Origin: Sulfuricurvum sp.
GTDB lineage: Bacteria > Campylobacterota > Campylobacteria > Campylobacterales > Sulfurimonadaceae
Length of the DNA: 50,755 bases
Assembly (NCBI GenBank): GCA_024637215.1
Contig: JAGXFM010000078.1
Coordinates: 1-50,755, forward strand
Direction: 5' to 3'
The notes below the pieces were generated by a model. The model was not told where the DNA came from. It saw nothing but the letters and a program-made list of their open reading frames with translations, and did no database searches. Shown one piece after another: positions 8,190 through 17,038 of this stretch; the first letter of the stretch is position 1; every line of letters begins with the position of its first letter. The position numbers and the translations under genes were made by a program.

Positions 8190-9409
8190 TACTTCGCTAT
8201 CTCTTTACCCGCAATCATCCCACTAGCCCATGCAAAGTTAAAATTATATCCCCCGCGACGTCCTACTATATCCAAAACTTCACCTGCAAAATAAAGCCCC
8301 TCTACCAGTTTTGATTCCATCGTTTTGTTATTGACTTGTGCCGTACTGACACCGCCACCGCTTACTTCGGCGTGCTTGAAACCGTGGGTATCGGTCACTT
8401 CAAACTTCCATTCACCGATCAAATGGGCTAGTTTTTTGACCTCTTTTGGATTGAGGGCGGATACAGTTGTAGTAAGAGCAAGTGCAGCGTCTTCGAGGAG
8501 ATAGGTCGCTATTTTGGCAGGGATGAGACCACAAAGAGCGGTATGAACATCATGGTTAGGGACGGAGGCAAATAGTTTTTCGATGAGACTCACAAGCTCT
8601 CCTCTATCATAGCGGGGGAGGAGATTGAGGGAGATACTAACGCGCTGTTTGTGTAGCAGAGCATGAGACGCTCTCTGGCTGATGTCGAGGATGGCGAGTC
8701 CCGAAATACCGTATGCAGCAAAGAGGATGTCCCCTGTTACTTTTGTGTTACTTTTGTTTTCGATAAATAAAGTGACTTCTGCCGTCGTTTTAACCCCTGC
8801 CATTTTAGGGTGATTTTTAGAATCCAAATGGAGCTGTACCAAAGAGGGATAAGTCGGAAGAATTTCATGCCCGAATGCGCGGGCGAAGATGTAGCCATCC
8901 GCCGTTGCACCGAGTTGCGGAGCCGCTTCACTCCCTGTGGCGATTAAAACGTTGTTATAGCTTTGTTTGTCCTGATCGGTTTGGACGTTGAAAAGGGAGT
9001 CGTTTTTGGTAATCGCGGTTACTTTGGACTCGGTGATGATTTTTACCCCCGCTTCACTCACAGCACTTTTGAGGGCAATCAATACCGATTTGGCTTCATT
9101 GGAGAGGGGGTAGCATCTGCCGTCGTCTTTGATGTCGAGTAATAGCCCGATGGAATGGCACAGTTTTTCGAAATAGCCAAACGAGAGTTGTTTGAGTGTG
9201 TACGTAACGAACTGTGGATCAGCTCCCGCATAATCTTCGTATGAAGCGGTAGTATTAATAATATTGCACCGTCCGTTACCGGAGGCCAATATCTTTTTGC
9301 CCACGCTATTGTTATGTTCATAAATAGTGACATTCGCTCCAGAGCGTGCCGCAAATAGGGCTGCCATTAAACCGCTTGCACCACCGCCGATAATTGCTAT
9401 TTTTTTCAT
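8189..9409 (-). CDS. NAD(P)/FAD-dependent oxidoreductase, HI0933/YhiN (BaiN) family
   Basis: A 406-residue flavoprotein. The N-terminus has a clear Rossmann FAD-binding motif (IGGGASGLMAALFAARSG, then an acidic YEHN end), followed by the HI0933-family motif KKILASGNGRCNIINTTASY. A second dinucleotide-binding signature (VLIATGSEAAPQLGATADGY) and the C-terminal FAD-contact stretch (GLYFAGEVLDIVGRRGGYNF) are present. The family is widespread and mostly uncharacterised; some members are described as 3-dehydro-bile-acid reductases, but the substrate here is unknown. It stands alone, convergent with typA, and is separated from ccoG by a terminator-like hairpin. Confidence 0.9.
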   Translation of the reverse strand: MKKIAIIGGGASGLMAALFAARSGANVTIYEHNNSVGKKILASGNGRCNIINTTASYEDYAGADPQFVTYTLKQLSFGYFEKLCHSIGLLLDIKDDGRCYPLSNEAKSVLIALKSAVSEAGVKIITESKVTAITKNDSLFNVQTDQDKQSYNNVLIATGSEAAPQLGATADGYIFARAFGHEILPTYPSLVQLHLDSKNHPKMAGVKTTAEVTLFIENKSNTKVTGDILFAAYGISGLAILDISQRASHALLHKQRVSISLNLLPRYDRGELVSLIEKLFASVPNHDVHTALCGLIPAKIATYLLEDAALALTTTVSALNPKEVKKLAHLIGEWKFEVTDTHGFKHAEVSGGGVSTAQVNNKTMESKLVEGLYFAGEVLDIVGRRGGYNFNFAWASGMIAGKEIAK

Positions 9410-9448
9410 TGAAGGTATTGTACTATAAAAGAAGAATGAGGCAGAGAA

Positions 9449-9468
9449 AGAGGGGGGTACTCCCCTCT
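9449..9468 (-). terminator. ccoG terminator hairpin
   Basis: AGAGGGG and CCCCTCT form a strong GC-rich stem of seven to eight pairs with a very short loop, a few bases after the ccoG stop. On the minus-strand RNA the hairpin is followed by UUUCUCU, a moderate U tract. It separates ccoG from the flavoprotein gene. Confidence 0.6.
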
Positions 9469-9473
9469 AAAAA

Positions 9474-10916
9474 TTATTTTAACATATCCGAACGCGGGAA
9501 GGTAAAGGTTGATTGACGGGTTACCGCCACTTTATCTTTTGCATCTACAGCATACGCATTGATGGTAATCGGGATAACGGTATCTTTACGATCGTCATTC
9601 ACCAACATCTCATCGGTATAAAGAACAACGACTTTTTTCTTAACAACACCCGGTTTTACTTTGAACGCTTTTTCAGGCTGATCAATTTTGATTTTACCTT
9701 CCATTCCTGCAGGGGCAACAATGTCGAAATAATACTCATGGTCTTCGTTCAGGGTATTTTGTAACAAGAACGTATAGGCATTATCAACTTGAACTTTACC
9801 CTCATCATTCGTGTGAATAGAATAGAGCCGATTCTCTTTGTTGATGTTCAAGAGCATATACTCTTTTTTACTTCCCATCATCCCGAGAATTACACTGACA
9901 ATGACCAAAATAGCGATATAACCCAATATTTTCGGACGGAAATAGTGCGTTTTACCTTTCATATAAAGGGTCTCTTTTTCACTTGACCACTCTACCAGAC
10001 TCGGCTTGCCAAGTTTACCCATAACCTCGGTACACGCATCAACACACTCTAAACAGTTGATACACTCTAATTGAAGCCCGCGTCGGATATCGATATGGGT
10101 CGGGCATACCGTAACACAGCTCTCACAGGTTGTACACTCTGCTTTAGGATTAAGCGCAAGAAGATCATTTTGTTTGATAAACATTTTCTCTTTATGCTCG
10201 TTATAGATCTCTCCACCTCGATTTGGGTTGTAAACTGCCATAACAGTATCATCATCATAGAGAACCGATTGAATACGTGAATAAGGGCAAACGTAGACAC
10301 AAAAATTCTCTTGTAAGAAAATAACGTCGTACACCAAAAAGGCGACAATCCCTAAAATAGAGCCAACTAAAACAGGATGCTCAGCAGGATTTTGAATATA
10401 CGCCAAGAAATCTTCCGGTGGTACAAAATACCACATCAAATCGGCGGCGGCTACAAATGCCAACCCTGTCCAGAGCAAAATAGCGACCAGACGTTTTACT
10501 TTGTTTTCAAATTTAGAGTAATCAGGTTCTTGTTGCTTATTCTTGATACGCTTACGAAGCCCTAAAAGCTTTGTCTCGATCAAATCACGGTACACAACAC
10601 GGAAAATAGTTTGGGGACACATCCATCCGCAAAACACACGTCCGCCTAATACGGTAATACCGAAAATACCAATAAACAAAATCATGAGCAAAAACGGCAT
10701 CAAATAAAGCTCTTGCATATCAAATTGAATAAACATCAAATGAAGTTTCAATTTATCAAAGCTCAACAAGAAAAGATGATTTCCCTCGATCGTAATCCAT
10801 GGCACCGCCAATGCAAAAAGGGTGACTAACCCGTAAAACCAATACCGTTTAATACGCCAAGGGGTCCACCCAGACAAATACTCTTTCCCTTTTGGGGACA
10901 TTGTTTCTTCACTCAT
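9474..10916 (-). CDS. ccoG: Cytochrome cbb3 oxidase accessory protein CcoG (FixG/RdxA)
   Basis: A membrane iron-sulfur protein that reduces copper for the CuB centre during assembly of cbb3-type cytochrome c oxidase. Several membrane segments fill the N-terminal half. Cys motifs are GRVFCGWMCPQ, ENFCVYVCPYSR and a two-cluster ferredoxin domain (CTTCESCVTVCP and CINCLECVDAC). The C-terminal 100 residues are the periplasmic FixG Ig-like domain. An upstream in-frame ATG at 10934 would overlap the previous gene by ATGA. I prefer the ATG at 10916 because GGAGG sits eight bases before it. The previous gene, a recombinase-like regulator, is thus closely linked. A terminator hairpin follows. Confidence 0.95.
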   Translation of the reverse strand: MSEETMSPKGKEYLSGWTPWRIKRYWFYGLVTLFALAVPWITIEGNHLFLLSFDKLKLHLMFIQFDMQELYLMPFLLMILFIGIFGITVLGGRVFCGWMCPQTIFRVVYRDLIETKLLGLRKRIKNKQQEPDYSKFENKVKRLVAILLWTGLAFVAAADLMWYFVPPEDFLAYIQNPAEHPVLVGSILGIVAFLVYDVIFLQENFCVYVCPYSRIQSVLYDDDTVMAVYNPNRGGEIYNEHKEKMFIKQNDLLALNPKAECTTCESCVTVCPTHIDIRRGLQLECINCLECVDACTEVMGKLGKPSLVEWSSEKETLYMKGKTHYFRPKILGYIAILVIVSVILGMMGSKKEYMLLNINKENRLYSIHTNDEGKVQVDNAYTFLLQNTLNEDHEYYFDIVAPAGMEGKIKIDQPEKAFKVKPGVVKKKVVVLYTDEMLVNDDRKDTVIPITINAYAVDAKDKVAVTRQSTFTFPRSDMLK

Positions 10917-10930
10917 TTCTACGACCTCCA

Positions 10931-11581
10931 TCATATGCTTGATTCATCGATTGGGCATCGAATTGTCCCAATCACCGTAGCTTCCGCATCCGCATCGCTT
11001 CCGATACCAATAACACCGCTCACTACCTCTTTAAGTTCACGTGATTCGATATAATCTTTGAGGGAGCTTCGGCTTACCCCTAAAATACGAGCAATCTCAC
11101 TGACACTTTTTCTTTTCTTCAACAACTCAATTATTTGTTCCAAATGTATATCGAATTTAGATGATGATTTGGACCCGCGCGGACGCCCTATCCCCTTTTT
11201 TGCATCGTCTTGAAGCACCTGTCGGAGCTGATCAATAAGACCAAGGACAACCATTGTATCACTTTTGCGGTCGATTATGACACCCGGTTTGACAAAATGA
11301 ATTGTGTTGTTATTTTTAAGAAGGCAGCTAAACATTTGGACAACATCTTCGATACAATTACTCAATGTCCATGTGTCATAAATGATCAACGTGTCACTCT
11401 CTAATGAACGAAAAAATCGCACCACTTCATGACGTTCACTTAGCCTTTTATTTTGAGACGTTTGATCCACCATCTCTTCGTGGATCGTAATCTCTTTTTG
11501 ATCGGCGTAACCGTTAATCAACTTAAGCTGTTCATAGACACCGTCAAAATCTTTATCCGGACGGATATAACTTACTGTCAT
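10931..11581 (-). CDS. Degenerate serine-recombinase-like protein with HTH domain
   Basis: The 216-residue protein has the architecture of a short serine resolvase/invertase: an N-terminal domain (1-125), a GRPRGSKS linker (132-139) and a Hin-type helix-turn-helix (about 144-180, with SVSEIARILGVSRSSLKDYI). The catalytic signature is lost. Where resolvases have YxRVS with the nucleophile Ser, this has YIRPD (5-9), and the DRLxR active-site region reads YDTWTLSN (68-75). It is therefore unlikely to recombine DNA and more likely acts as a DNA-binding regulator. Its stop lies within the ccoG leader, and the two genes probably share the strong promoter upstream. No inverted repeats or invertible segment are visible nearby. 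The last 35 residues are unrelated to resolvases. Confidence 0.75.
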   Translation of the reverse strand: MTVSYIRPDKDFDGVYEQLKLINGYADQKEITIHEEMVDQTSQNKRLSERHEVVRFFRSLESDTLIIYDTWTLSNCIEDVVQMFSCLLKNNNTIHFVKPGVIIDRKSDTMVVLGLIDQLRQVLQDDAKKGIGRPRGSKSSSKFDIHLEQIIELLKKRKSVSEIARILGVSRSSLKDYIESRELKEVVSGVIGIGSDADAEATVIGTIRCPIDESSI

Positions 11582-11620
11582 TGTATGCTTAAATCCTTTA
11601 GTATATTTAGTTTCATCGTC

Positions 11621-11649
11621 ATTTTATCAAACATGACGACTAAAGTCAA
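11621..11649 (-). promoter_or_regulatory. Sigma-70 promoter of recombinase-like/ccoG operon
   Basis: On the minus strand a -35 of TTGACT (11644-11649) and a -10 of TAAAAT (11621-11626) are separated by 17 bases, the optimal spacing. This is among the best sigma-70-like promoters in the window and lies 39 bases before the recombinase-like gene. Confidence 0.7.
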
Positions 11650-11679
11650 TATAAAATATTATTTTTACGTCACATCTTC

Positions 11680-12456
11680 TTATTTAATAAGGATCACTTC
11701 ACATTGTAAATCAATATTGAATTCTCTTTTGACGCGCACTTGAGCCTCATTGATGAGTGTTAACGCATCCGCATAGGTTCCACCACCCGTGTTGACGAGA
11801 AAATTAGCATGGACTTCACTGAATGCCATTGCTCCTATCCGATGACCCCGCAGGCCTACCGCTTCAATAAGACGACCGGCATAATCACCCGAAGGATTTT
11901 TAAAACAACTTCCCGCACTCGGCTCATGAGGTTGATTGGAACGCATCTGATTAAACATATCGTACCGTTCTAGTGAATACCCTTGTTCTGCTTCAAATAC
12001 GGCTTCAAAAACCACTTCATCAATCGACGTTTTACGGTAGCCGTACTCGATCTCACTTTTTTGTTTCCAGCCGCTTTGAGTACGGATGGCGATGAGATGG
12101 TTGAAAATCTCAAACTCTTTCAGTCCCGCATTCATTTTCAGCATACCTCCGAGGGTGCCGGGAAGTTTGGAAAGATACTCGAAATGGGCGATATCGTTCT
12201 TTTTACAAAACGATACGACACGCCCTCCCGGCGTTGCTGCACCGACATGAAGACCGTCCTCTTCAAGCGTGATAAAATCATACGCTTTAGAAAGCATCAT
12301 AAGCGGCGGCGGTGTAGGCGAAATGAGAACATTGTTTGCGGCACCGACGATAAAATATCCCTCAGGGACAACGTCATTTTCGATTAAAGCGACCTCTACA
12401 ACAGGACCGATACGGATTGAGCTGAATTTTGAAAAATCAACCGTCTTGGTATTCAT
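11680..12456 (-). CDS. murB: UDP-N-acetylenolpyruvoylglucosamine reductase MurB
   Basis: A cytoplasmic flavoenzyme that reduces UDP-GlcNAc-enolpyruvate to UDP-MurNAc in peptidoglycan synthesis. The 258-residue protein is of the short form usual in Campylobacterota. FAD-binding signatures GAANNVLI and LPGTLGGMLKMNAG are present, with the catalytic Ser in AGSCFKNPSGDYAGRLIE and the C-terminal SEVHANFLVNTGGGT motif. Its start overlaps the fliQ stop by four bases, so it follows mqnD and fliQ in one minus-strand transcript. The mixture of menaquinone, flagellar and cell-wall genes is probably compact packing rather than shared function. Confidence 0.95.
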   Translation of the reverse strand: MNTKTVDFSKFSSIRIGPVVEVALIENDVVPEGYFIVGAANNVLISPTPPPLMMLSKAYDFITLEEDGLHVGAATPGGRVVSFCKKNDIAHFEYLSKLPGTLGGMLKMNAGLKEFEIFNHLIAIRTQSGWKQKSEIEYGYRKTSIDEVVFEAVFEAEQGYSLERYDMFNQMRSNQPHEPSAGSCFKNPSGDYAGRLIEAVGLRGHRIGAMAFSEVHANFLVNTGGGTYADALTLINEAQVRVKREFNIDLQCEVILIK

Positions 12457-12722
12457 TGCATAAACGTCGGAATCATGTTAAACATACGGATCGTGAAATC
12501 CTGCATCTCATTCATCATCCACGGCATGGTAAGGATAATAACAACAACGATTCCGATGATTTTCGGAATAAAGCTGAGAGTCATCTCATTGATTTGGGTT
12601 GTCGCTTGAAAGATACTGACTGCAAGGCCCAGAAACATCCCCACAAGCAGTGCAGGGAGCGATAAAATGAGGGCGATTTTAAATGTTTCGATTCCCAACC
12701 CTATAAGTTCTTCTTGCATCAT
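12453..12722 (-). CDS. fliQ: Flagellar export apparatus protein FliQ
   Basis: A small core component of the flagellar type III export gate, in the basal-body membrane ring. The 89-residue protein has the two long hydrophobic hairpin segments of the family and the conserved central motif (VGMFLGLAVSIFQATTQINE, then LSFIPKIIGIVVVIIL). Length is typical. It lies two bases after mqnD and overlaps murB by four, so translation of the three is coupled. Confidence 0.95.
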   Translation of the reverse strand: MMQEELIGLGIETFKIALILSLPALLVGMFLGLAVSIFQATTQINEMTLSFIPKIIGIVVVIILTMPWMMNEMQDFTIRMFNMIPTFMQ

Positions 12723-12724
12723 GG

Positions 12725-13588
12725 CTAGGAGTACCTCAATTCAGTGTATTCGAGGGGGATCATAAATTCTCTCGGATCGATGGCTGCATCAAAAAAGCCG
12801 TGTTTGTAACCAAGATCAAACAAAAGTTCAATCGCTTTGTACTGAGTTTCGTTAAGGGAGATAGACTCATCATTGGCGTAAAGTTCAAGATATTTCTCCA
12901 AAGTCTCTCCGTCGATGCGGACAAGATTGCGTTCCATCAACATTTTAGAGAGGTTCTCTTTGTGATCCCGTGCGATCTGAACCGCTTTGGTCAAAAGGTT
13001 CTCGTATTCGATTGCTGAAGTGAGTGGGAGTGATCGTCGGATCGCCATACCGCCTAGGGGTAAAGGGAGATTTCCTCCACTTAGCTCACACCAAATATCC
13101 CACATTTCACGCTCAACCTCTAAAGAATCGTTATACCCTAAGATAGATTCATGGATGAGGACACCTGCATCAACGTTACCGTCTAAAACGGCTTGTTCAA
13201 TCTCTAAAAAATTCATATATATGATTTTGGCATCGGGATAGGCGATACGAAAGAGGAGAGCATTGGTCGTATATTTCCCGCTGAGCGCCACTTTGAACCG
13301 TTTTTTAAGAACGGACTCTTTTTTGCGGATCAACTTGGGGCCGTATCCTTGACCGAAACTTACCGCTGTACGTAATAGAGCATAATCGGCTCTAATATGG
13401 GGGTAGAGACCGAAACTGATCGCAGTTATGTCGTATGTTCCTTTGAGGGCCTCGGTGTTGAGGGTTTCAATATCGAGGGCTATATTGTCGAACTGAATAT
13501 TCTCTTTTCCAACCCAACCGAATTTGATGGCATAGTACATAAAAATATCGTCGGCATCGGGGGAGTGGGCAATCACCATTTTTTTCAC
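12725..13588 (-). CDS. mqnD: 1,4-dihydroxy-6-naphthoate synthase MqnD (futalosine menaquinone pathway)
   Basis: MqnD converts cyclic dehypoxanthine futalosine to 1,4-dihydroxy-6-naphthoate in the alternative menaquinone pathway used by Campylobacterota. The 287-residue protein has a periplasmic-binding-protein-like fold without a signal peptide. Family motifs are HSPDADDIFMYYAI near the N-terminus, LSGKYTTNALLF, the catalytic-His motif GVLIHES, and LPLPLGGMAIRR. These distinguish it from the related MqnA. It heads the mqnD-fliQ-murB run and is divergent from recA, with a 174-bp gap holding both promoters. Confidence 0.88.
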   Translation of the reverse strand: MKKMVIAHSPDADDIFMYYAIKFGWVGKENIQFDNIALDIETLNTEALKGTYDITAISFGLYPHIRADYALLRTAVSFGQGYGPKLIRKKESVLKKRFKVALSGKYTTNALLFRIAYPDAKIIYMNFLEIEQAVLDGNVDAGVLIHESILGYNDSLEVEREMWDIWCELSGGNLPLPLGGMAIRRSLPLTSAIEYENLLTKAVQIARDHKENLSKMLMERNLVRIDGETLEKYLELYANDESISLNETQYKAIELLFDLGYKHGFFDAAIDPREFMIPLEYTELRYS

Positions 13589-13678
13589 ATAAAATCCTAT
13601 TCAAAACGACATATCAATTAAATTTTAACCAAATAACGCTAAAATATCTCTATTCCAGAATGCGAATTATTAATATTG

Positions 13679-13738
13679 CAATTTGTCATATTTTATAAAT
13701 ATATTTCAATTTGTCATATTATGACGTAATTTTAAAAC
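13679..13738 (+). promoter_or_regulatory. recA promoter with direct repeats and palindromic operator
   Basis: CAATTTGTCATATT occurs twice, at 13679-13692 and 13707-13720, 28 bases start to start. The second copy runs into a perfect palindrome GTCATA-T-TATGAC (13713-13725). A plausible promoter has -35 TTGTCA (13711-13716), a 16-base spacer and -10 TAAAAC (13733-13738), so the palindrome covers the -35 and spacer, as a repressor site would. It does not match the proteobacterial LexA box CTG-N10-CAG. Confidence 0.5.
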
Positions 13739-13762
13739 ATATTAGTCTCAGGAGAGCACAGC

Positions 13763-14803
13763 ATGATGGATCCAAACAAACTTAAATCGCTTGAACTTGC
13801 GATGAAGCAAATCGACAAAACATTCGGAAAAGGGACGTTGATGCGTCTTGGGGACAAAGAGATTGAACCTATTAATTCCATCAGTACAGGTTCTATTGGT
13901 CTGGACTTAGCCCTTGGAATCGGTGGAATCCCCGAAGGTCGCGTTATCGAAATCTACGGACCTGAGAGTTCGGGGAAAACAACCCTCAGTCTTCAAATTA
14001 CTGCTGAATGTCAAAAAAACGGTGGAATTTGCGCTTTTATCGATGCGGAACACGCTCTCGACATCGGATACGCTAAAAATCTCGGTGTCGATGTTGAGAA
14101 TCTTCTCGTTTCTCAACCCGATTACGGTGAGCAAGCACTTGATATCGTGGAAACAATTGTCCGAAGCGGAGCCGTTGATTTGATCGTTATAGACTCGGTT
14201 GCGGCATTGACTCCTAAAGTGGAGATTGAAGGGGAGATGAACGATCAGCAAGTAGGTGTTCAAGCCCGTTTAATGTCAAAAGCATTGCGTAAGCTCACCG
14301 GTATCATGCACAAAATGAACTGTACGATTATCTTTATCAATCAAATCCGTATGAAAATCGGAACGATGGGATACGGTTCACCCGAAACTACAACGGGGGG
14401 AAATGCGTTAAAATTCTACGCATCCGTCCGTATCGATGTCCGCAAAATCGCTACTCTCAAACAAGGGGAGAGCCAAATCGGTAATCGTGTGAAGGCTAAA
14501 GTTATTAAAAATAAAGTAGCACCGCCGTTTCGTCAAGCAGAATTTGATATCATGTTTGGAGAGGGTATCTCTAAAGAGGGAGAACTCGTCGATTACGGGG
14601 TTAAACTTGATATCATTGATAAAAGTGGCGCATGGTTTAGCTTCGAAGATGTAAAACTCGGGCAAGGGCGCGAAAACGTTAAACAAAAGTTTAAAGACGA
14701 GCCGGAACTGGCACGCAAGGTCGAAGAAAAAATTAAAGCGGCGATGGGTGTCAACGGCATCATTGCTATGGATGAATCTGATATAGGTGAGGTAGATGAA
14801 TGA
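13763..14803 (+). CDS. recA: Recombinase RecA
   Basis: The DNA strand-exchange ATPase for homologous recombination and repair. It is 346 residues long, with Walker A GPESSGKT at 66-73, the [13 protein letters not shown] Walker B region, and loops L1/L2 ([14 protein letters not shown], then [20 protein letters not shown]). An ATGATG doublet forms the start, with AGGAG eight bases before the first ATG. The stop overlaps the eno start by ATGA. The recA-eno pair followed by a small FtsB-like gene and an AMIN gene is the arrangement known in Campylobacter. Confidence 0.99.
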   Translation: MMDPNKLKSLELAMKQIDKTFGKGTLMRLGDKEIEPINSISTGSIGLDLALGIGGIPEGRVIEIYGPESSGKTTLSLQITAECQKNGGICAFIDAEHALDIGYAKNLGVDVENLLVSQPDYGEQALDIVETIVRSGAVDLIVIDSVAALTPKVEIEGEMNDQQVGVQARLMSKALRKLTGIMHKMNCTIIFINQIRMKIGTMGYGSPETTTGGNALKFYASVRIDVRKIATLKQGESQIGNRVKAKVIKNKVAPPFRQAEFDIMFGEGISKEGELVDYGVKLDIIDKSGAWFSFEDVKLGQGRENVKQKFKDEPELARKVEEKIKAAMGVNGIIAMDESDIGEVDE

Positions 14804-16068
14804 TTTTTATTGATGAAGTAAGTGCAATCGAAGTAATGGACTCTCGAGGGAATCCAACCGTAAAAGCAACCGTACAGTTAAGTGATGGAACTCGTGAAAG
14901 CGCTATCGTACCAAGCGGTGCAAGTACCGGTAAGCGTGAAGCATTAGAGTTACGTGACGGCGATGCGCGTTACATGGGCAAAGGTGTCCTTAAAGCGGTG
15001 GAAAATGTCAATACTCAAATCGCGGATGCGGTTATGGGGCTTAGTCCGTTTAATCAAGCCATGGTCGATGCAGTTATGAAAGAGATTGACGGTACGGAAA
15101 ACTACGGTAACCTTGGTGCTAACGCCGTTTTAGGTGTCTCTATGGCAGTAGCGCGTGCGGCAGCTGCGAGTCTCGGTATTCCATTGTATCGTTATCTTGG
15201 CGGCGCCAATGCAATGGTGCTTCCTGTACCGATGCTCAACATCATCAACGGCGGAAGCCATGCGGATAACAGCGTTGATTTTCAAGAGTACATGATTATG
15301 CCGATCGGATTCAGCGATTTTTCTGAAGGTTTACGCGCCTCTTCTGAGGTGTATCATAATCTTAAAACAATCCTAAAAGACCGCGGTGCAAATACAGCGC
15401 TCGGTGATGAGGGGGGATTTGCACCCGATTTGAGTTCTAACGAAGAACCGATTCAAGTGATTATGGAGGCCATTGCCAAAGCGGGCTATAAAGCAGGTGA
15501 GCAAATCGCTATCGCTTTGGATGTTGCGGCATCTGAACTTGTAAGCGAGGGAGGCTATCGTCTCGATTCTGAAAATCGCACCGTTACTTCCGCACAATTA
15601 GTGGATTATTATGCTGACCTTTGTTCTAAATACCCTATTGTTTCGATTGAAGACGGATTAAGTGAAGATGATTGGGAGGGATGGAAAATCCTCACTGAGA
15701 GATTGGGTGAAAAAATCCAATTGGTTGGAGATGATTTGTTTGTAACTAATGCAAATATCTTGGCGGAGGGAATTTCAAAAGGGATCGCCAACTCCATTCT
15801 TATCAAACCTAACCAAATCGGTTCTGTGTCGGAAACAATGCTTACCGTACGCCTTGCTCAACGCAACGGCTATAAATGTGTTATGAGCCACCGTTCTGGA
15901 GAGAGCGAAGATGCCTTTATCGCTGATTTTGCCGTTGCCCTCAACTGCGGCGAAATCAAAACCGGTTCAACAGCACGCGGCGAACGTACCGCTAAATACA
16001 ACCGGTTACTCGAAATCGAAACGGAAGTAATGTACGGCGAATATCTTGGGAGTTCGCTCTTTAACTGA
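14800..16068 (+). CDS. eno: Enolase
   Basis: Glycolytic/gluconeogenic enzyme interconverting 2-phosphoglycerate and phosphoenolpyruvate. The 422-residue length is normal. Conserved elements include the substrate loop [16 protein letters not shown], the Mg-binding [14 protein letters not shown] and GDDLFVTN, the catalytic-Lys motif [10 protein letters not shown], and the signature [14 protein letters not shown]. The ATG overlaps the recA stop by four bases, and the TGA overlaps the start of the next small gene by one base. It is transcribed with recA. Confidence 0.99.
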   Translation: MIFIDEVSAIEVMDSRGNPTVKATVQLSDGTRESAIVPSGASTGKREALELRDGDARYMGKGVLKAVENVNTQIADAVMGLSPFNQAMVDAVMKEIDGTENYGNLGANAVLGVSMAVARAAAASLGIPLYRYLGGANAMVLPVPMLNIINGGSHADNSVDFQEYMIMPIGFSDFSEGLRASSEVYHNLKTILKDRGANTALGDEGGFAPDLSSNEEPIQVIMEAIAKAGYKAGEQIAIALDVAASELVSEGGYRLDSENRTVTSAQLVDYYADLCSKYPIVSIEDGLSEDDWEGWKILTERLGEKIQLVGDDLFVTNANILAEGISKGIANSILIKPNQIGSVSETMLTVRLAQRNGYKCVMSHRSGESEDAFIADFAVALNCGEIKTGSTARGERTAKYNRLLEIETEVMYGEYLGSSLFN

Positions 16069-16355
16069 TGCATCAAGACGATCAACATCTATTTGTCCAT
16101 GAAGAGATAGAGAGCCTAAGCGAGCGTTATTTTGGCTTGCCGACCCCTAAATTTCTCCTCGCGGCCAGTGTTGTTTTAGCGGTAGGTGTTTATATGGGAT
16201 TTATCTTTTTTGGGGATAACTCTCTAAGCGTCCTCCTTGATCTTGAAGAGCATCAAAATTACCTAAGCGAAGACATTGAACGTCTTAAAGCTGAAAATGC
16301 CGCTTTGCAAAAACAGTACTTCGAGCTAAAAGAGCTTGATGCTGATTCACAATAG
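16068..16355 (+). CDS. FtsB/DivIC-like septum formation protein
   Basis: A 95-residue bitopic protein with a short cytoplasmic N-terminus, one membrane segment at about residues 28-50 (FLLAASVVLAVGVYMGFIFF) and a coiled-coil heptad region from about 62 to 92. This is the FtsB/DivIC layout, and the protein occupies the place of the small gene between enolase and the AMIN-domain gene in Campylobacter. FtsB acts in the FtsQLB divisome complex. Sequence similarity in this family is low, so the role is inferred from topology and position. The start shares a TGATG overlap with eno. Confidence 0.75.
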   Translation: MHQDDQHLFVHEEIESLSERYFGLPTPKFLLAASVVLAVGVYMGFIFFGDNSLSVLLDLEEHQNYLSEDIERLKAENAALQKQYFELKELDADSQ

Positions 16356-16368
16356 TGATTGGGGATTT

Positions 16369-16986
16369 ATGAAATACTCTCTTTGTCTCTCTTTGTTGCT
16401 CCTCTCGCCTCTCATGGCTCGAGAAAACCCTTTTTTCGCTGTTGAAGAATCCAAAAAGCAAAAAGTAACCTCTAATCTTTCTGACGCAAGACCAAAAATG
16501 GGCACCGTAACCTATACTTTTCCCGATCAAGCACGTGTTTTAAAAGAGGTTACCTTTACGATTCAAAATCTAGATGGCAGTATCGAAGAGAAAAAAGTAC
16601 AAATTGATCAAACTATTGATTGGCACCGTCCTATTTCACTCTCACAAACAAAAGGTAGCAGTCCAACAAACGCTGTAGTCACAAAAAGTTCATTGATGGC
16701 TAATTTTGGATTTATTCAGTTTTACTCCAAAGGAGAAAATATGAGTATTAAAACCTCAGATAAACTCGTTCGTCATTTTGTCCTAAGTGATCCTAATCGC
16801 ATTGTCCTCGATTTTAAGCGGGACGCCACTTTCAAGTCAAGTAAAATCTCCCTCAATGCAGCCCCTTATCTCGATGTCTCTCTAGGAAACCACGAAAAAT
16901 TTGCGCGTGCCACAATAACCCTTGATGGCCACTATAGCTATACATTACAAAAAACTGATGGATTGATTAGCATTACGTGTAAATAA
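16369..16986 (+). CDS. AMIN-domain periplasmic protein
   Basis: A secreted protein with a clear signal peptide (MKYSLCLSLLLLSPLMARE). The C-terminal 85 residues resemble an AMIN domain, which usually targets envelope proteins to peptidoglycan or septal regions. An in-frame ATG at 16336 would give 11 extra polar residues before the signal peptide and overlaps the previous gene. I chose 16369, which has GGGGA upstream, although the spacing is short. Last gene of the recA operon. Campylobacter has a related gene at the same site, whose product is a glycoprotein. No enzymatic domain is visible. Confidence 0.75.
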   Translation: MKYSLCLSLLLLSPLMARENPFFAVEESKKQKVTSNLSDARPKMGTVTYTFPDQARVLKEVTFTIQNLDGSIEEKKVQIDQTIDWHRPISLSQTKGSSPTNAVVTKSSLMANFGFIQFYSKGENMSIKTSDKLVRHFVLSDPNRIVLDFKRDATFKSSKISLNAAPYLDVSLGNHEKFARATITLDGHYSYTLQKTDGLISITCK

Positions 16987-17012
16987 CGTTAGGTGAATAG
17001 GTGAAGTGAAGA

Positions 17013-17032
17013 TTCTCTCCAAGAGGAGAGAA
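17013..17032. terminator. Hairpin between convergent AMIN and tpx genes
   Basis: TTCTCTCC and GGAGAGAA form a perfect 8-bp stem with an AAGA loop in the 52-bp gap between the convergent genes. There is no strong T tract on either side, so it may end transcription only weakly or protect 3' ends. Confidence 0.45.
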
Positions 17033-17038
17033 AGAGGA

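Noticed and set aside
10931-11581. Active mobile-element resolvase or invertase
   Set aside because: The catalytic Ser and DRLxR motifs are missing, and no inverted repeats, transposase or invertible segment is seen nearby.
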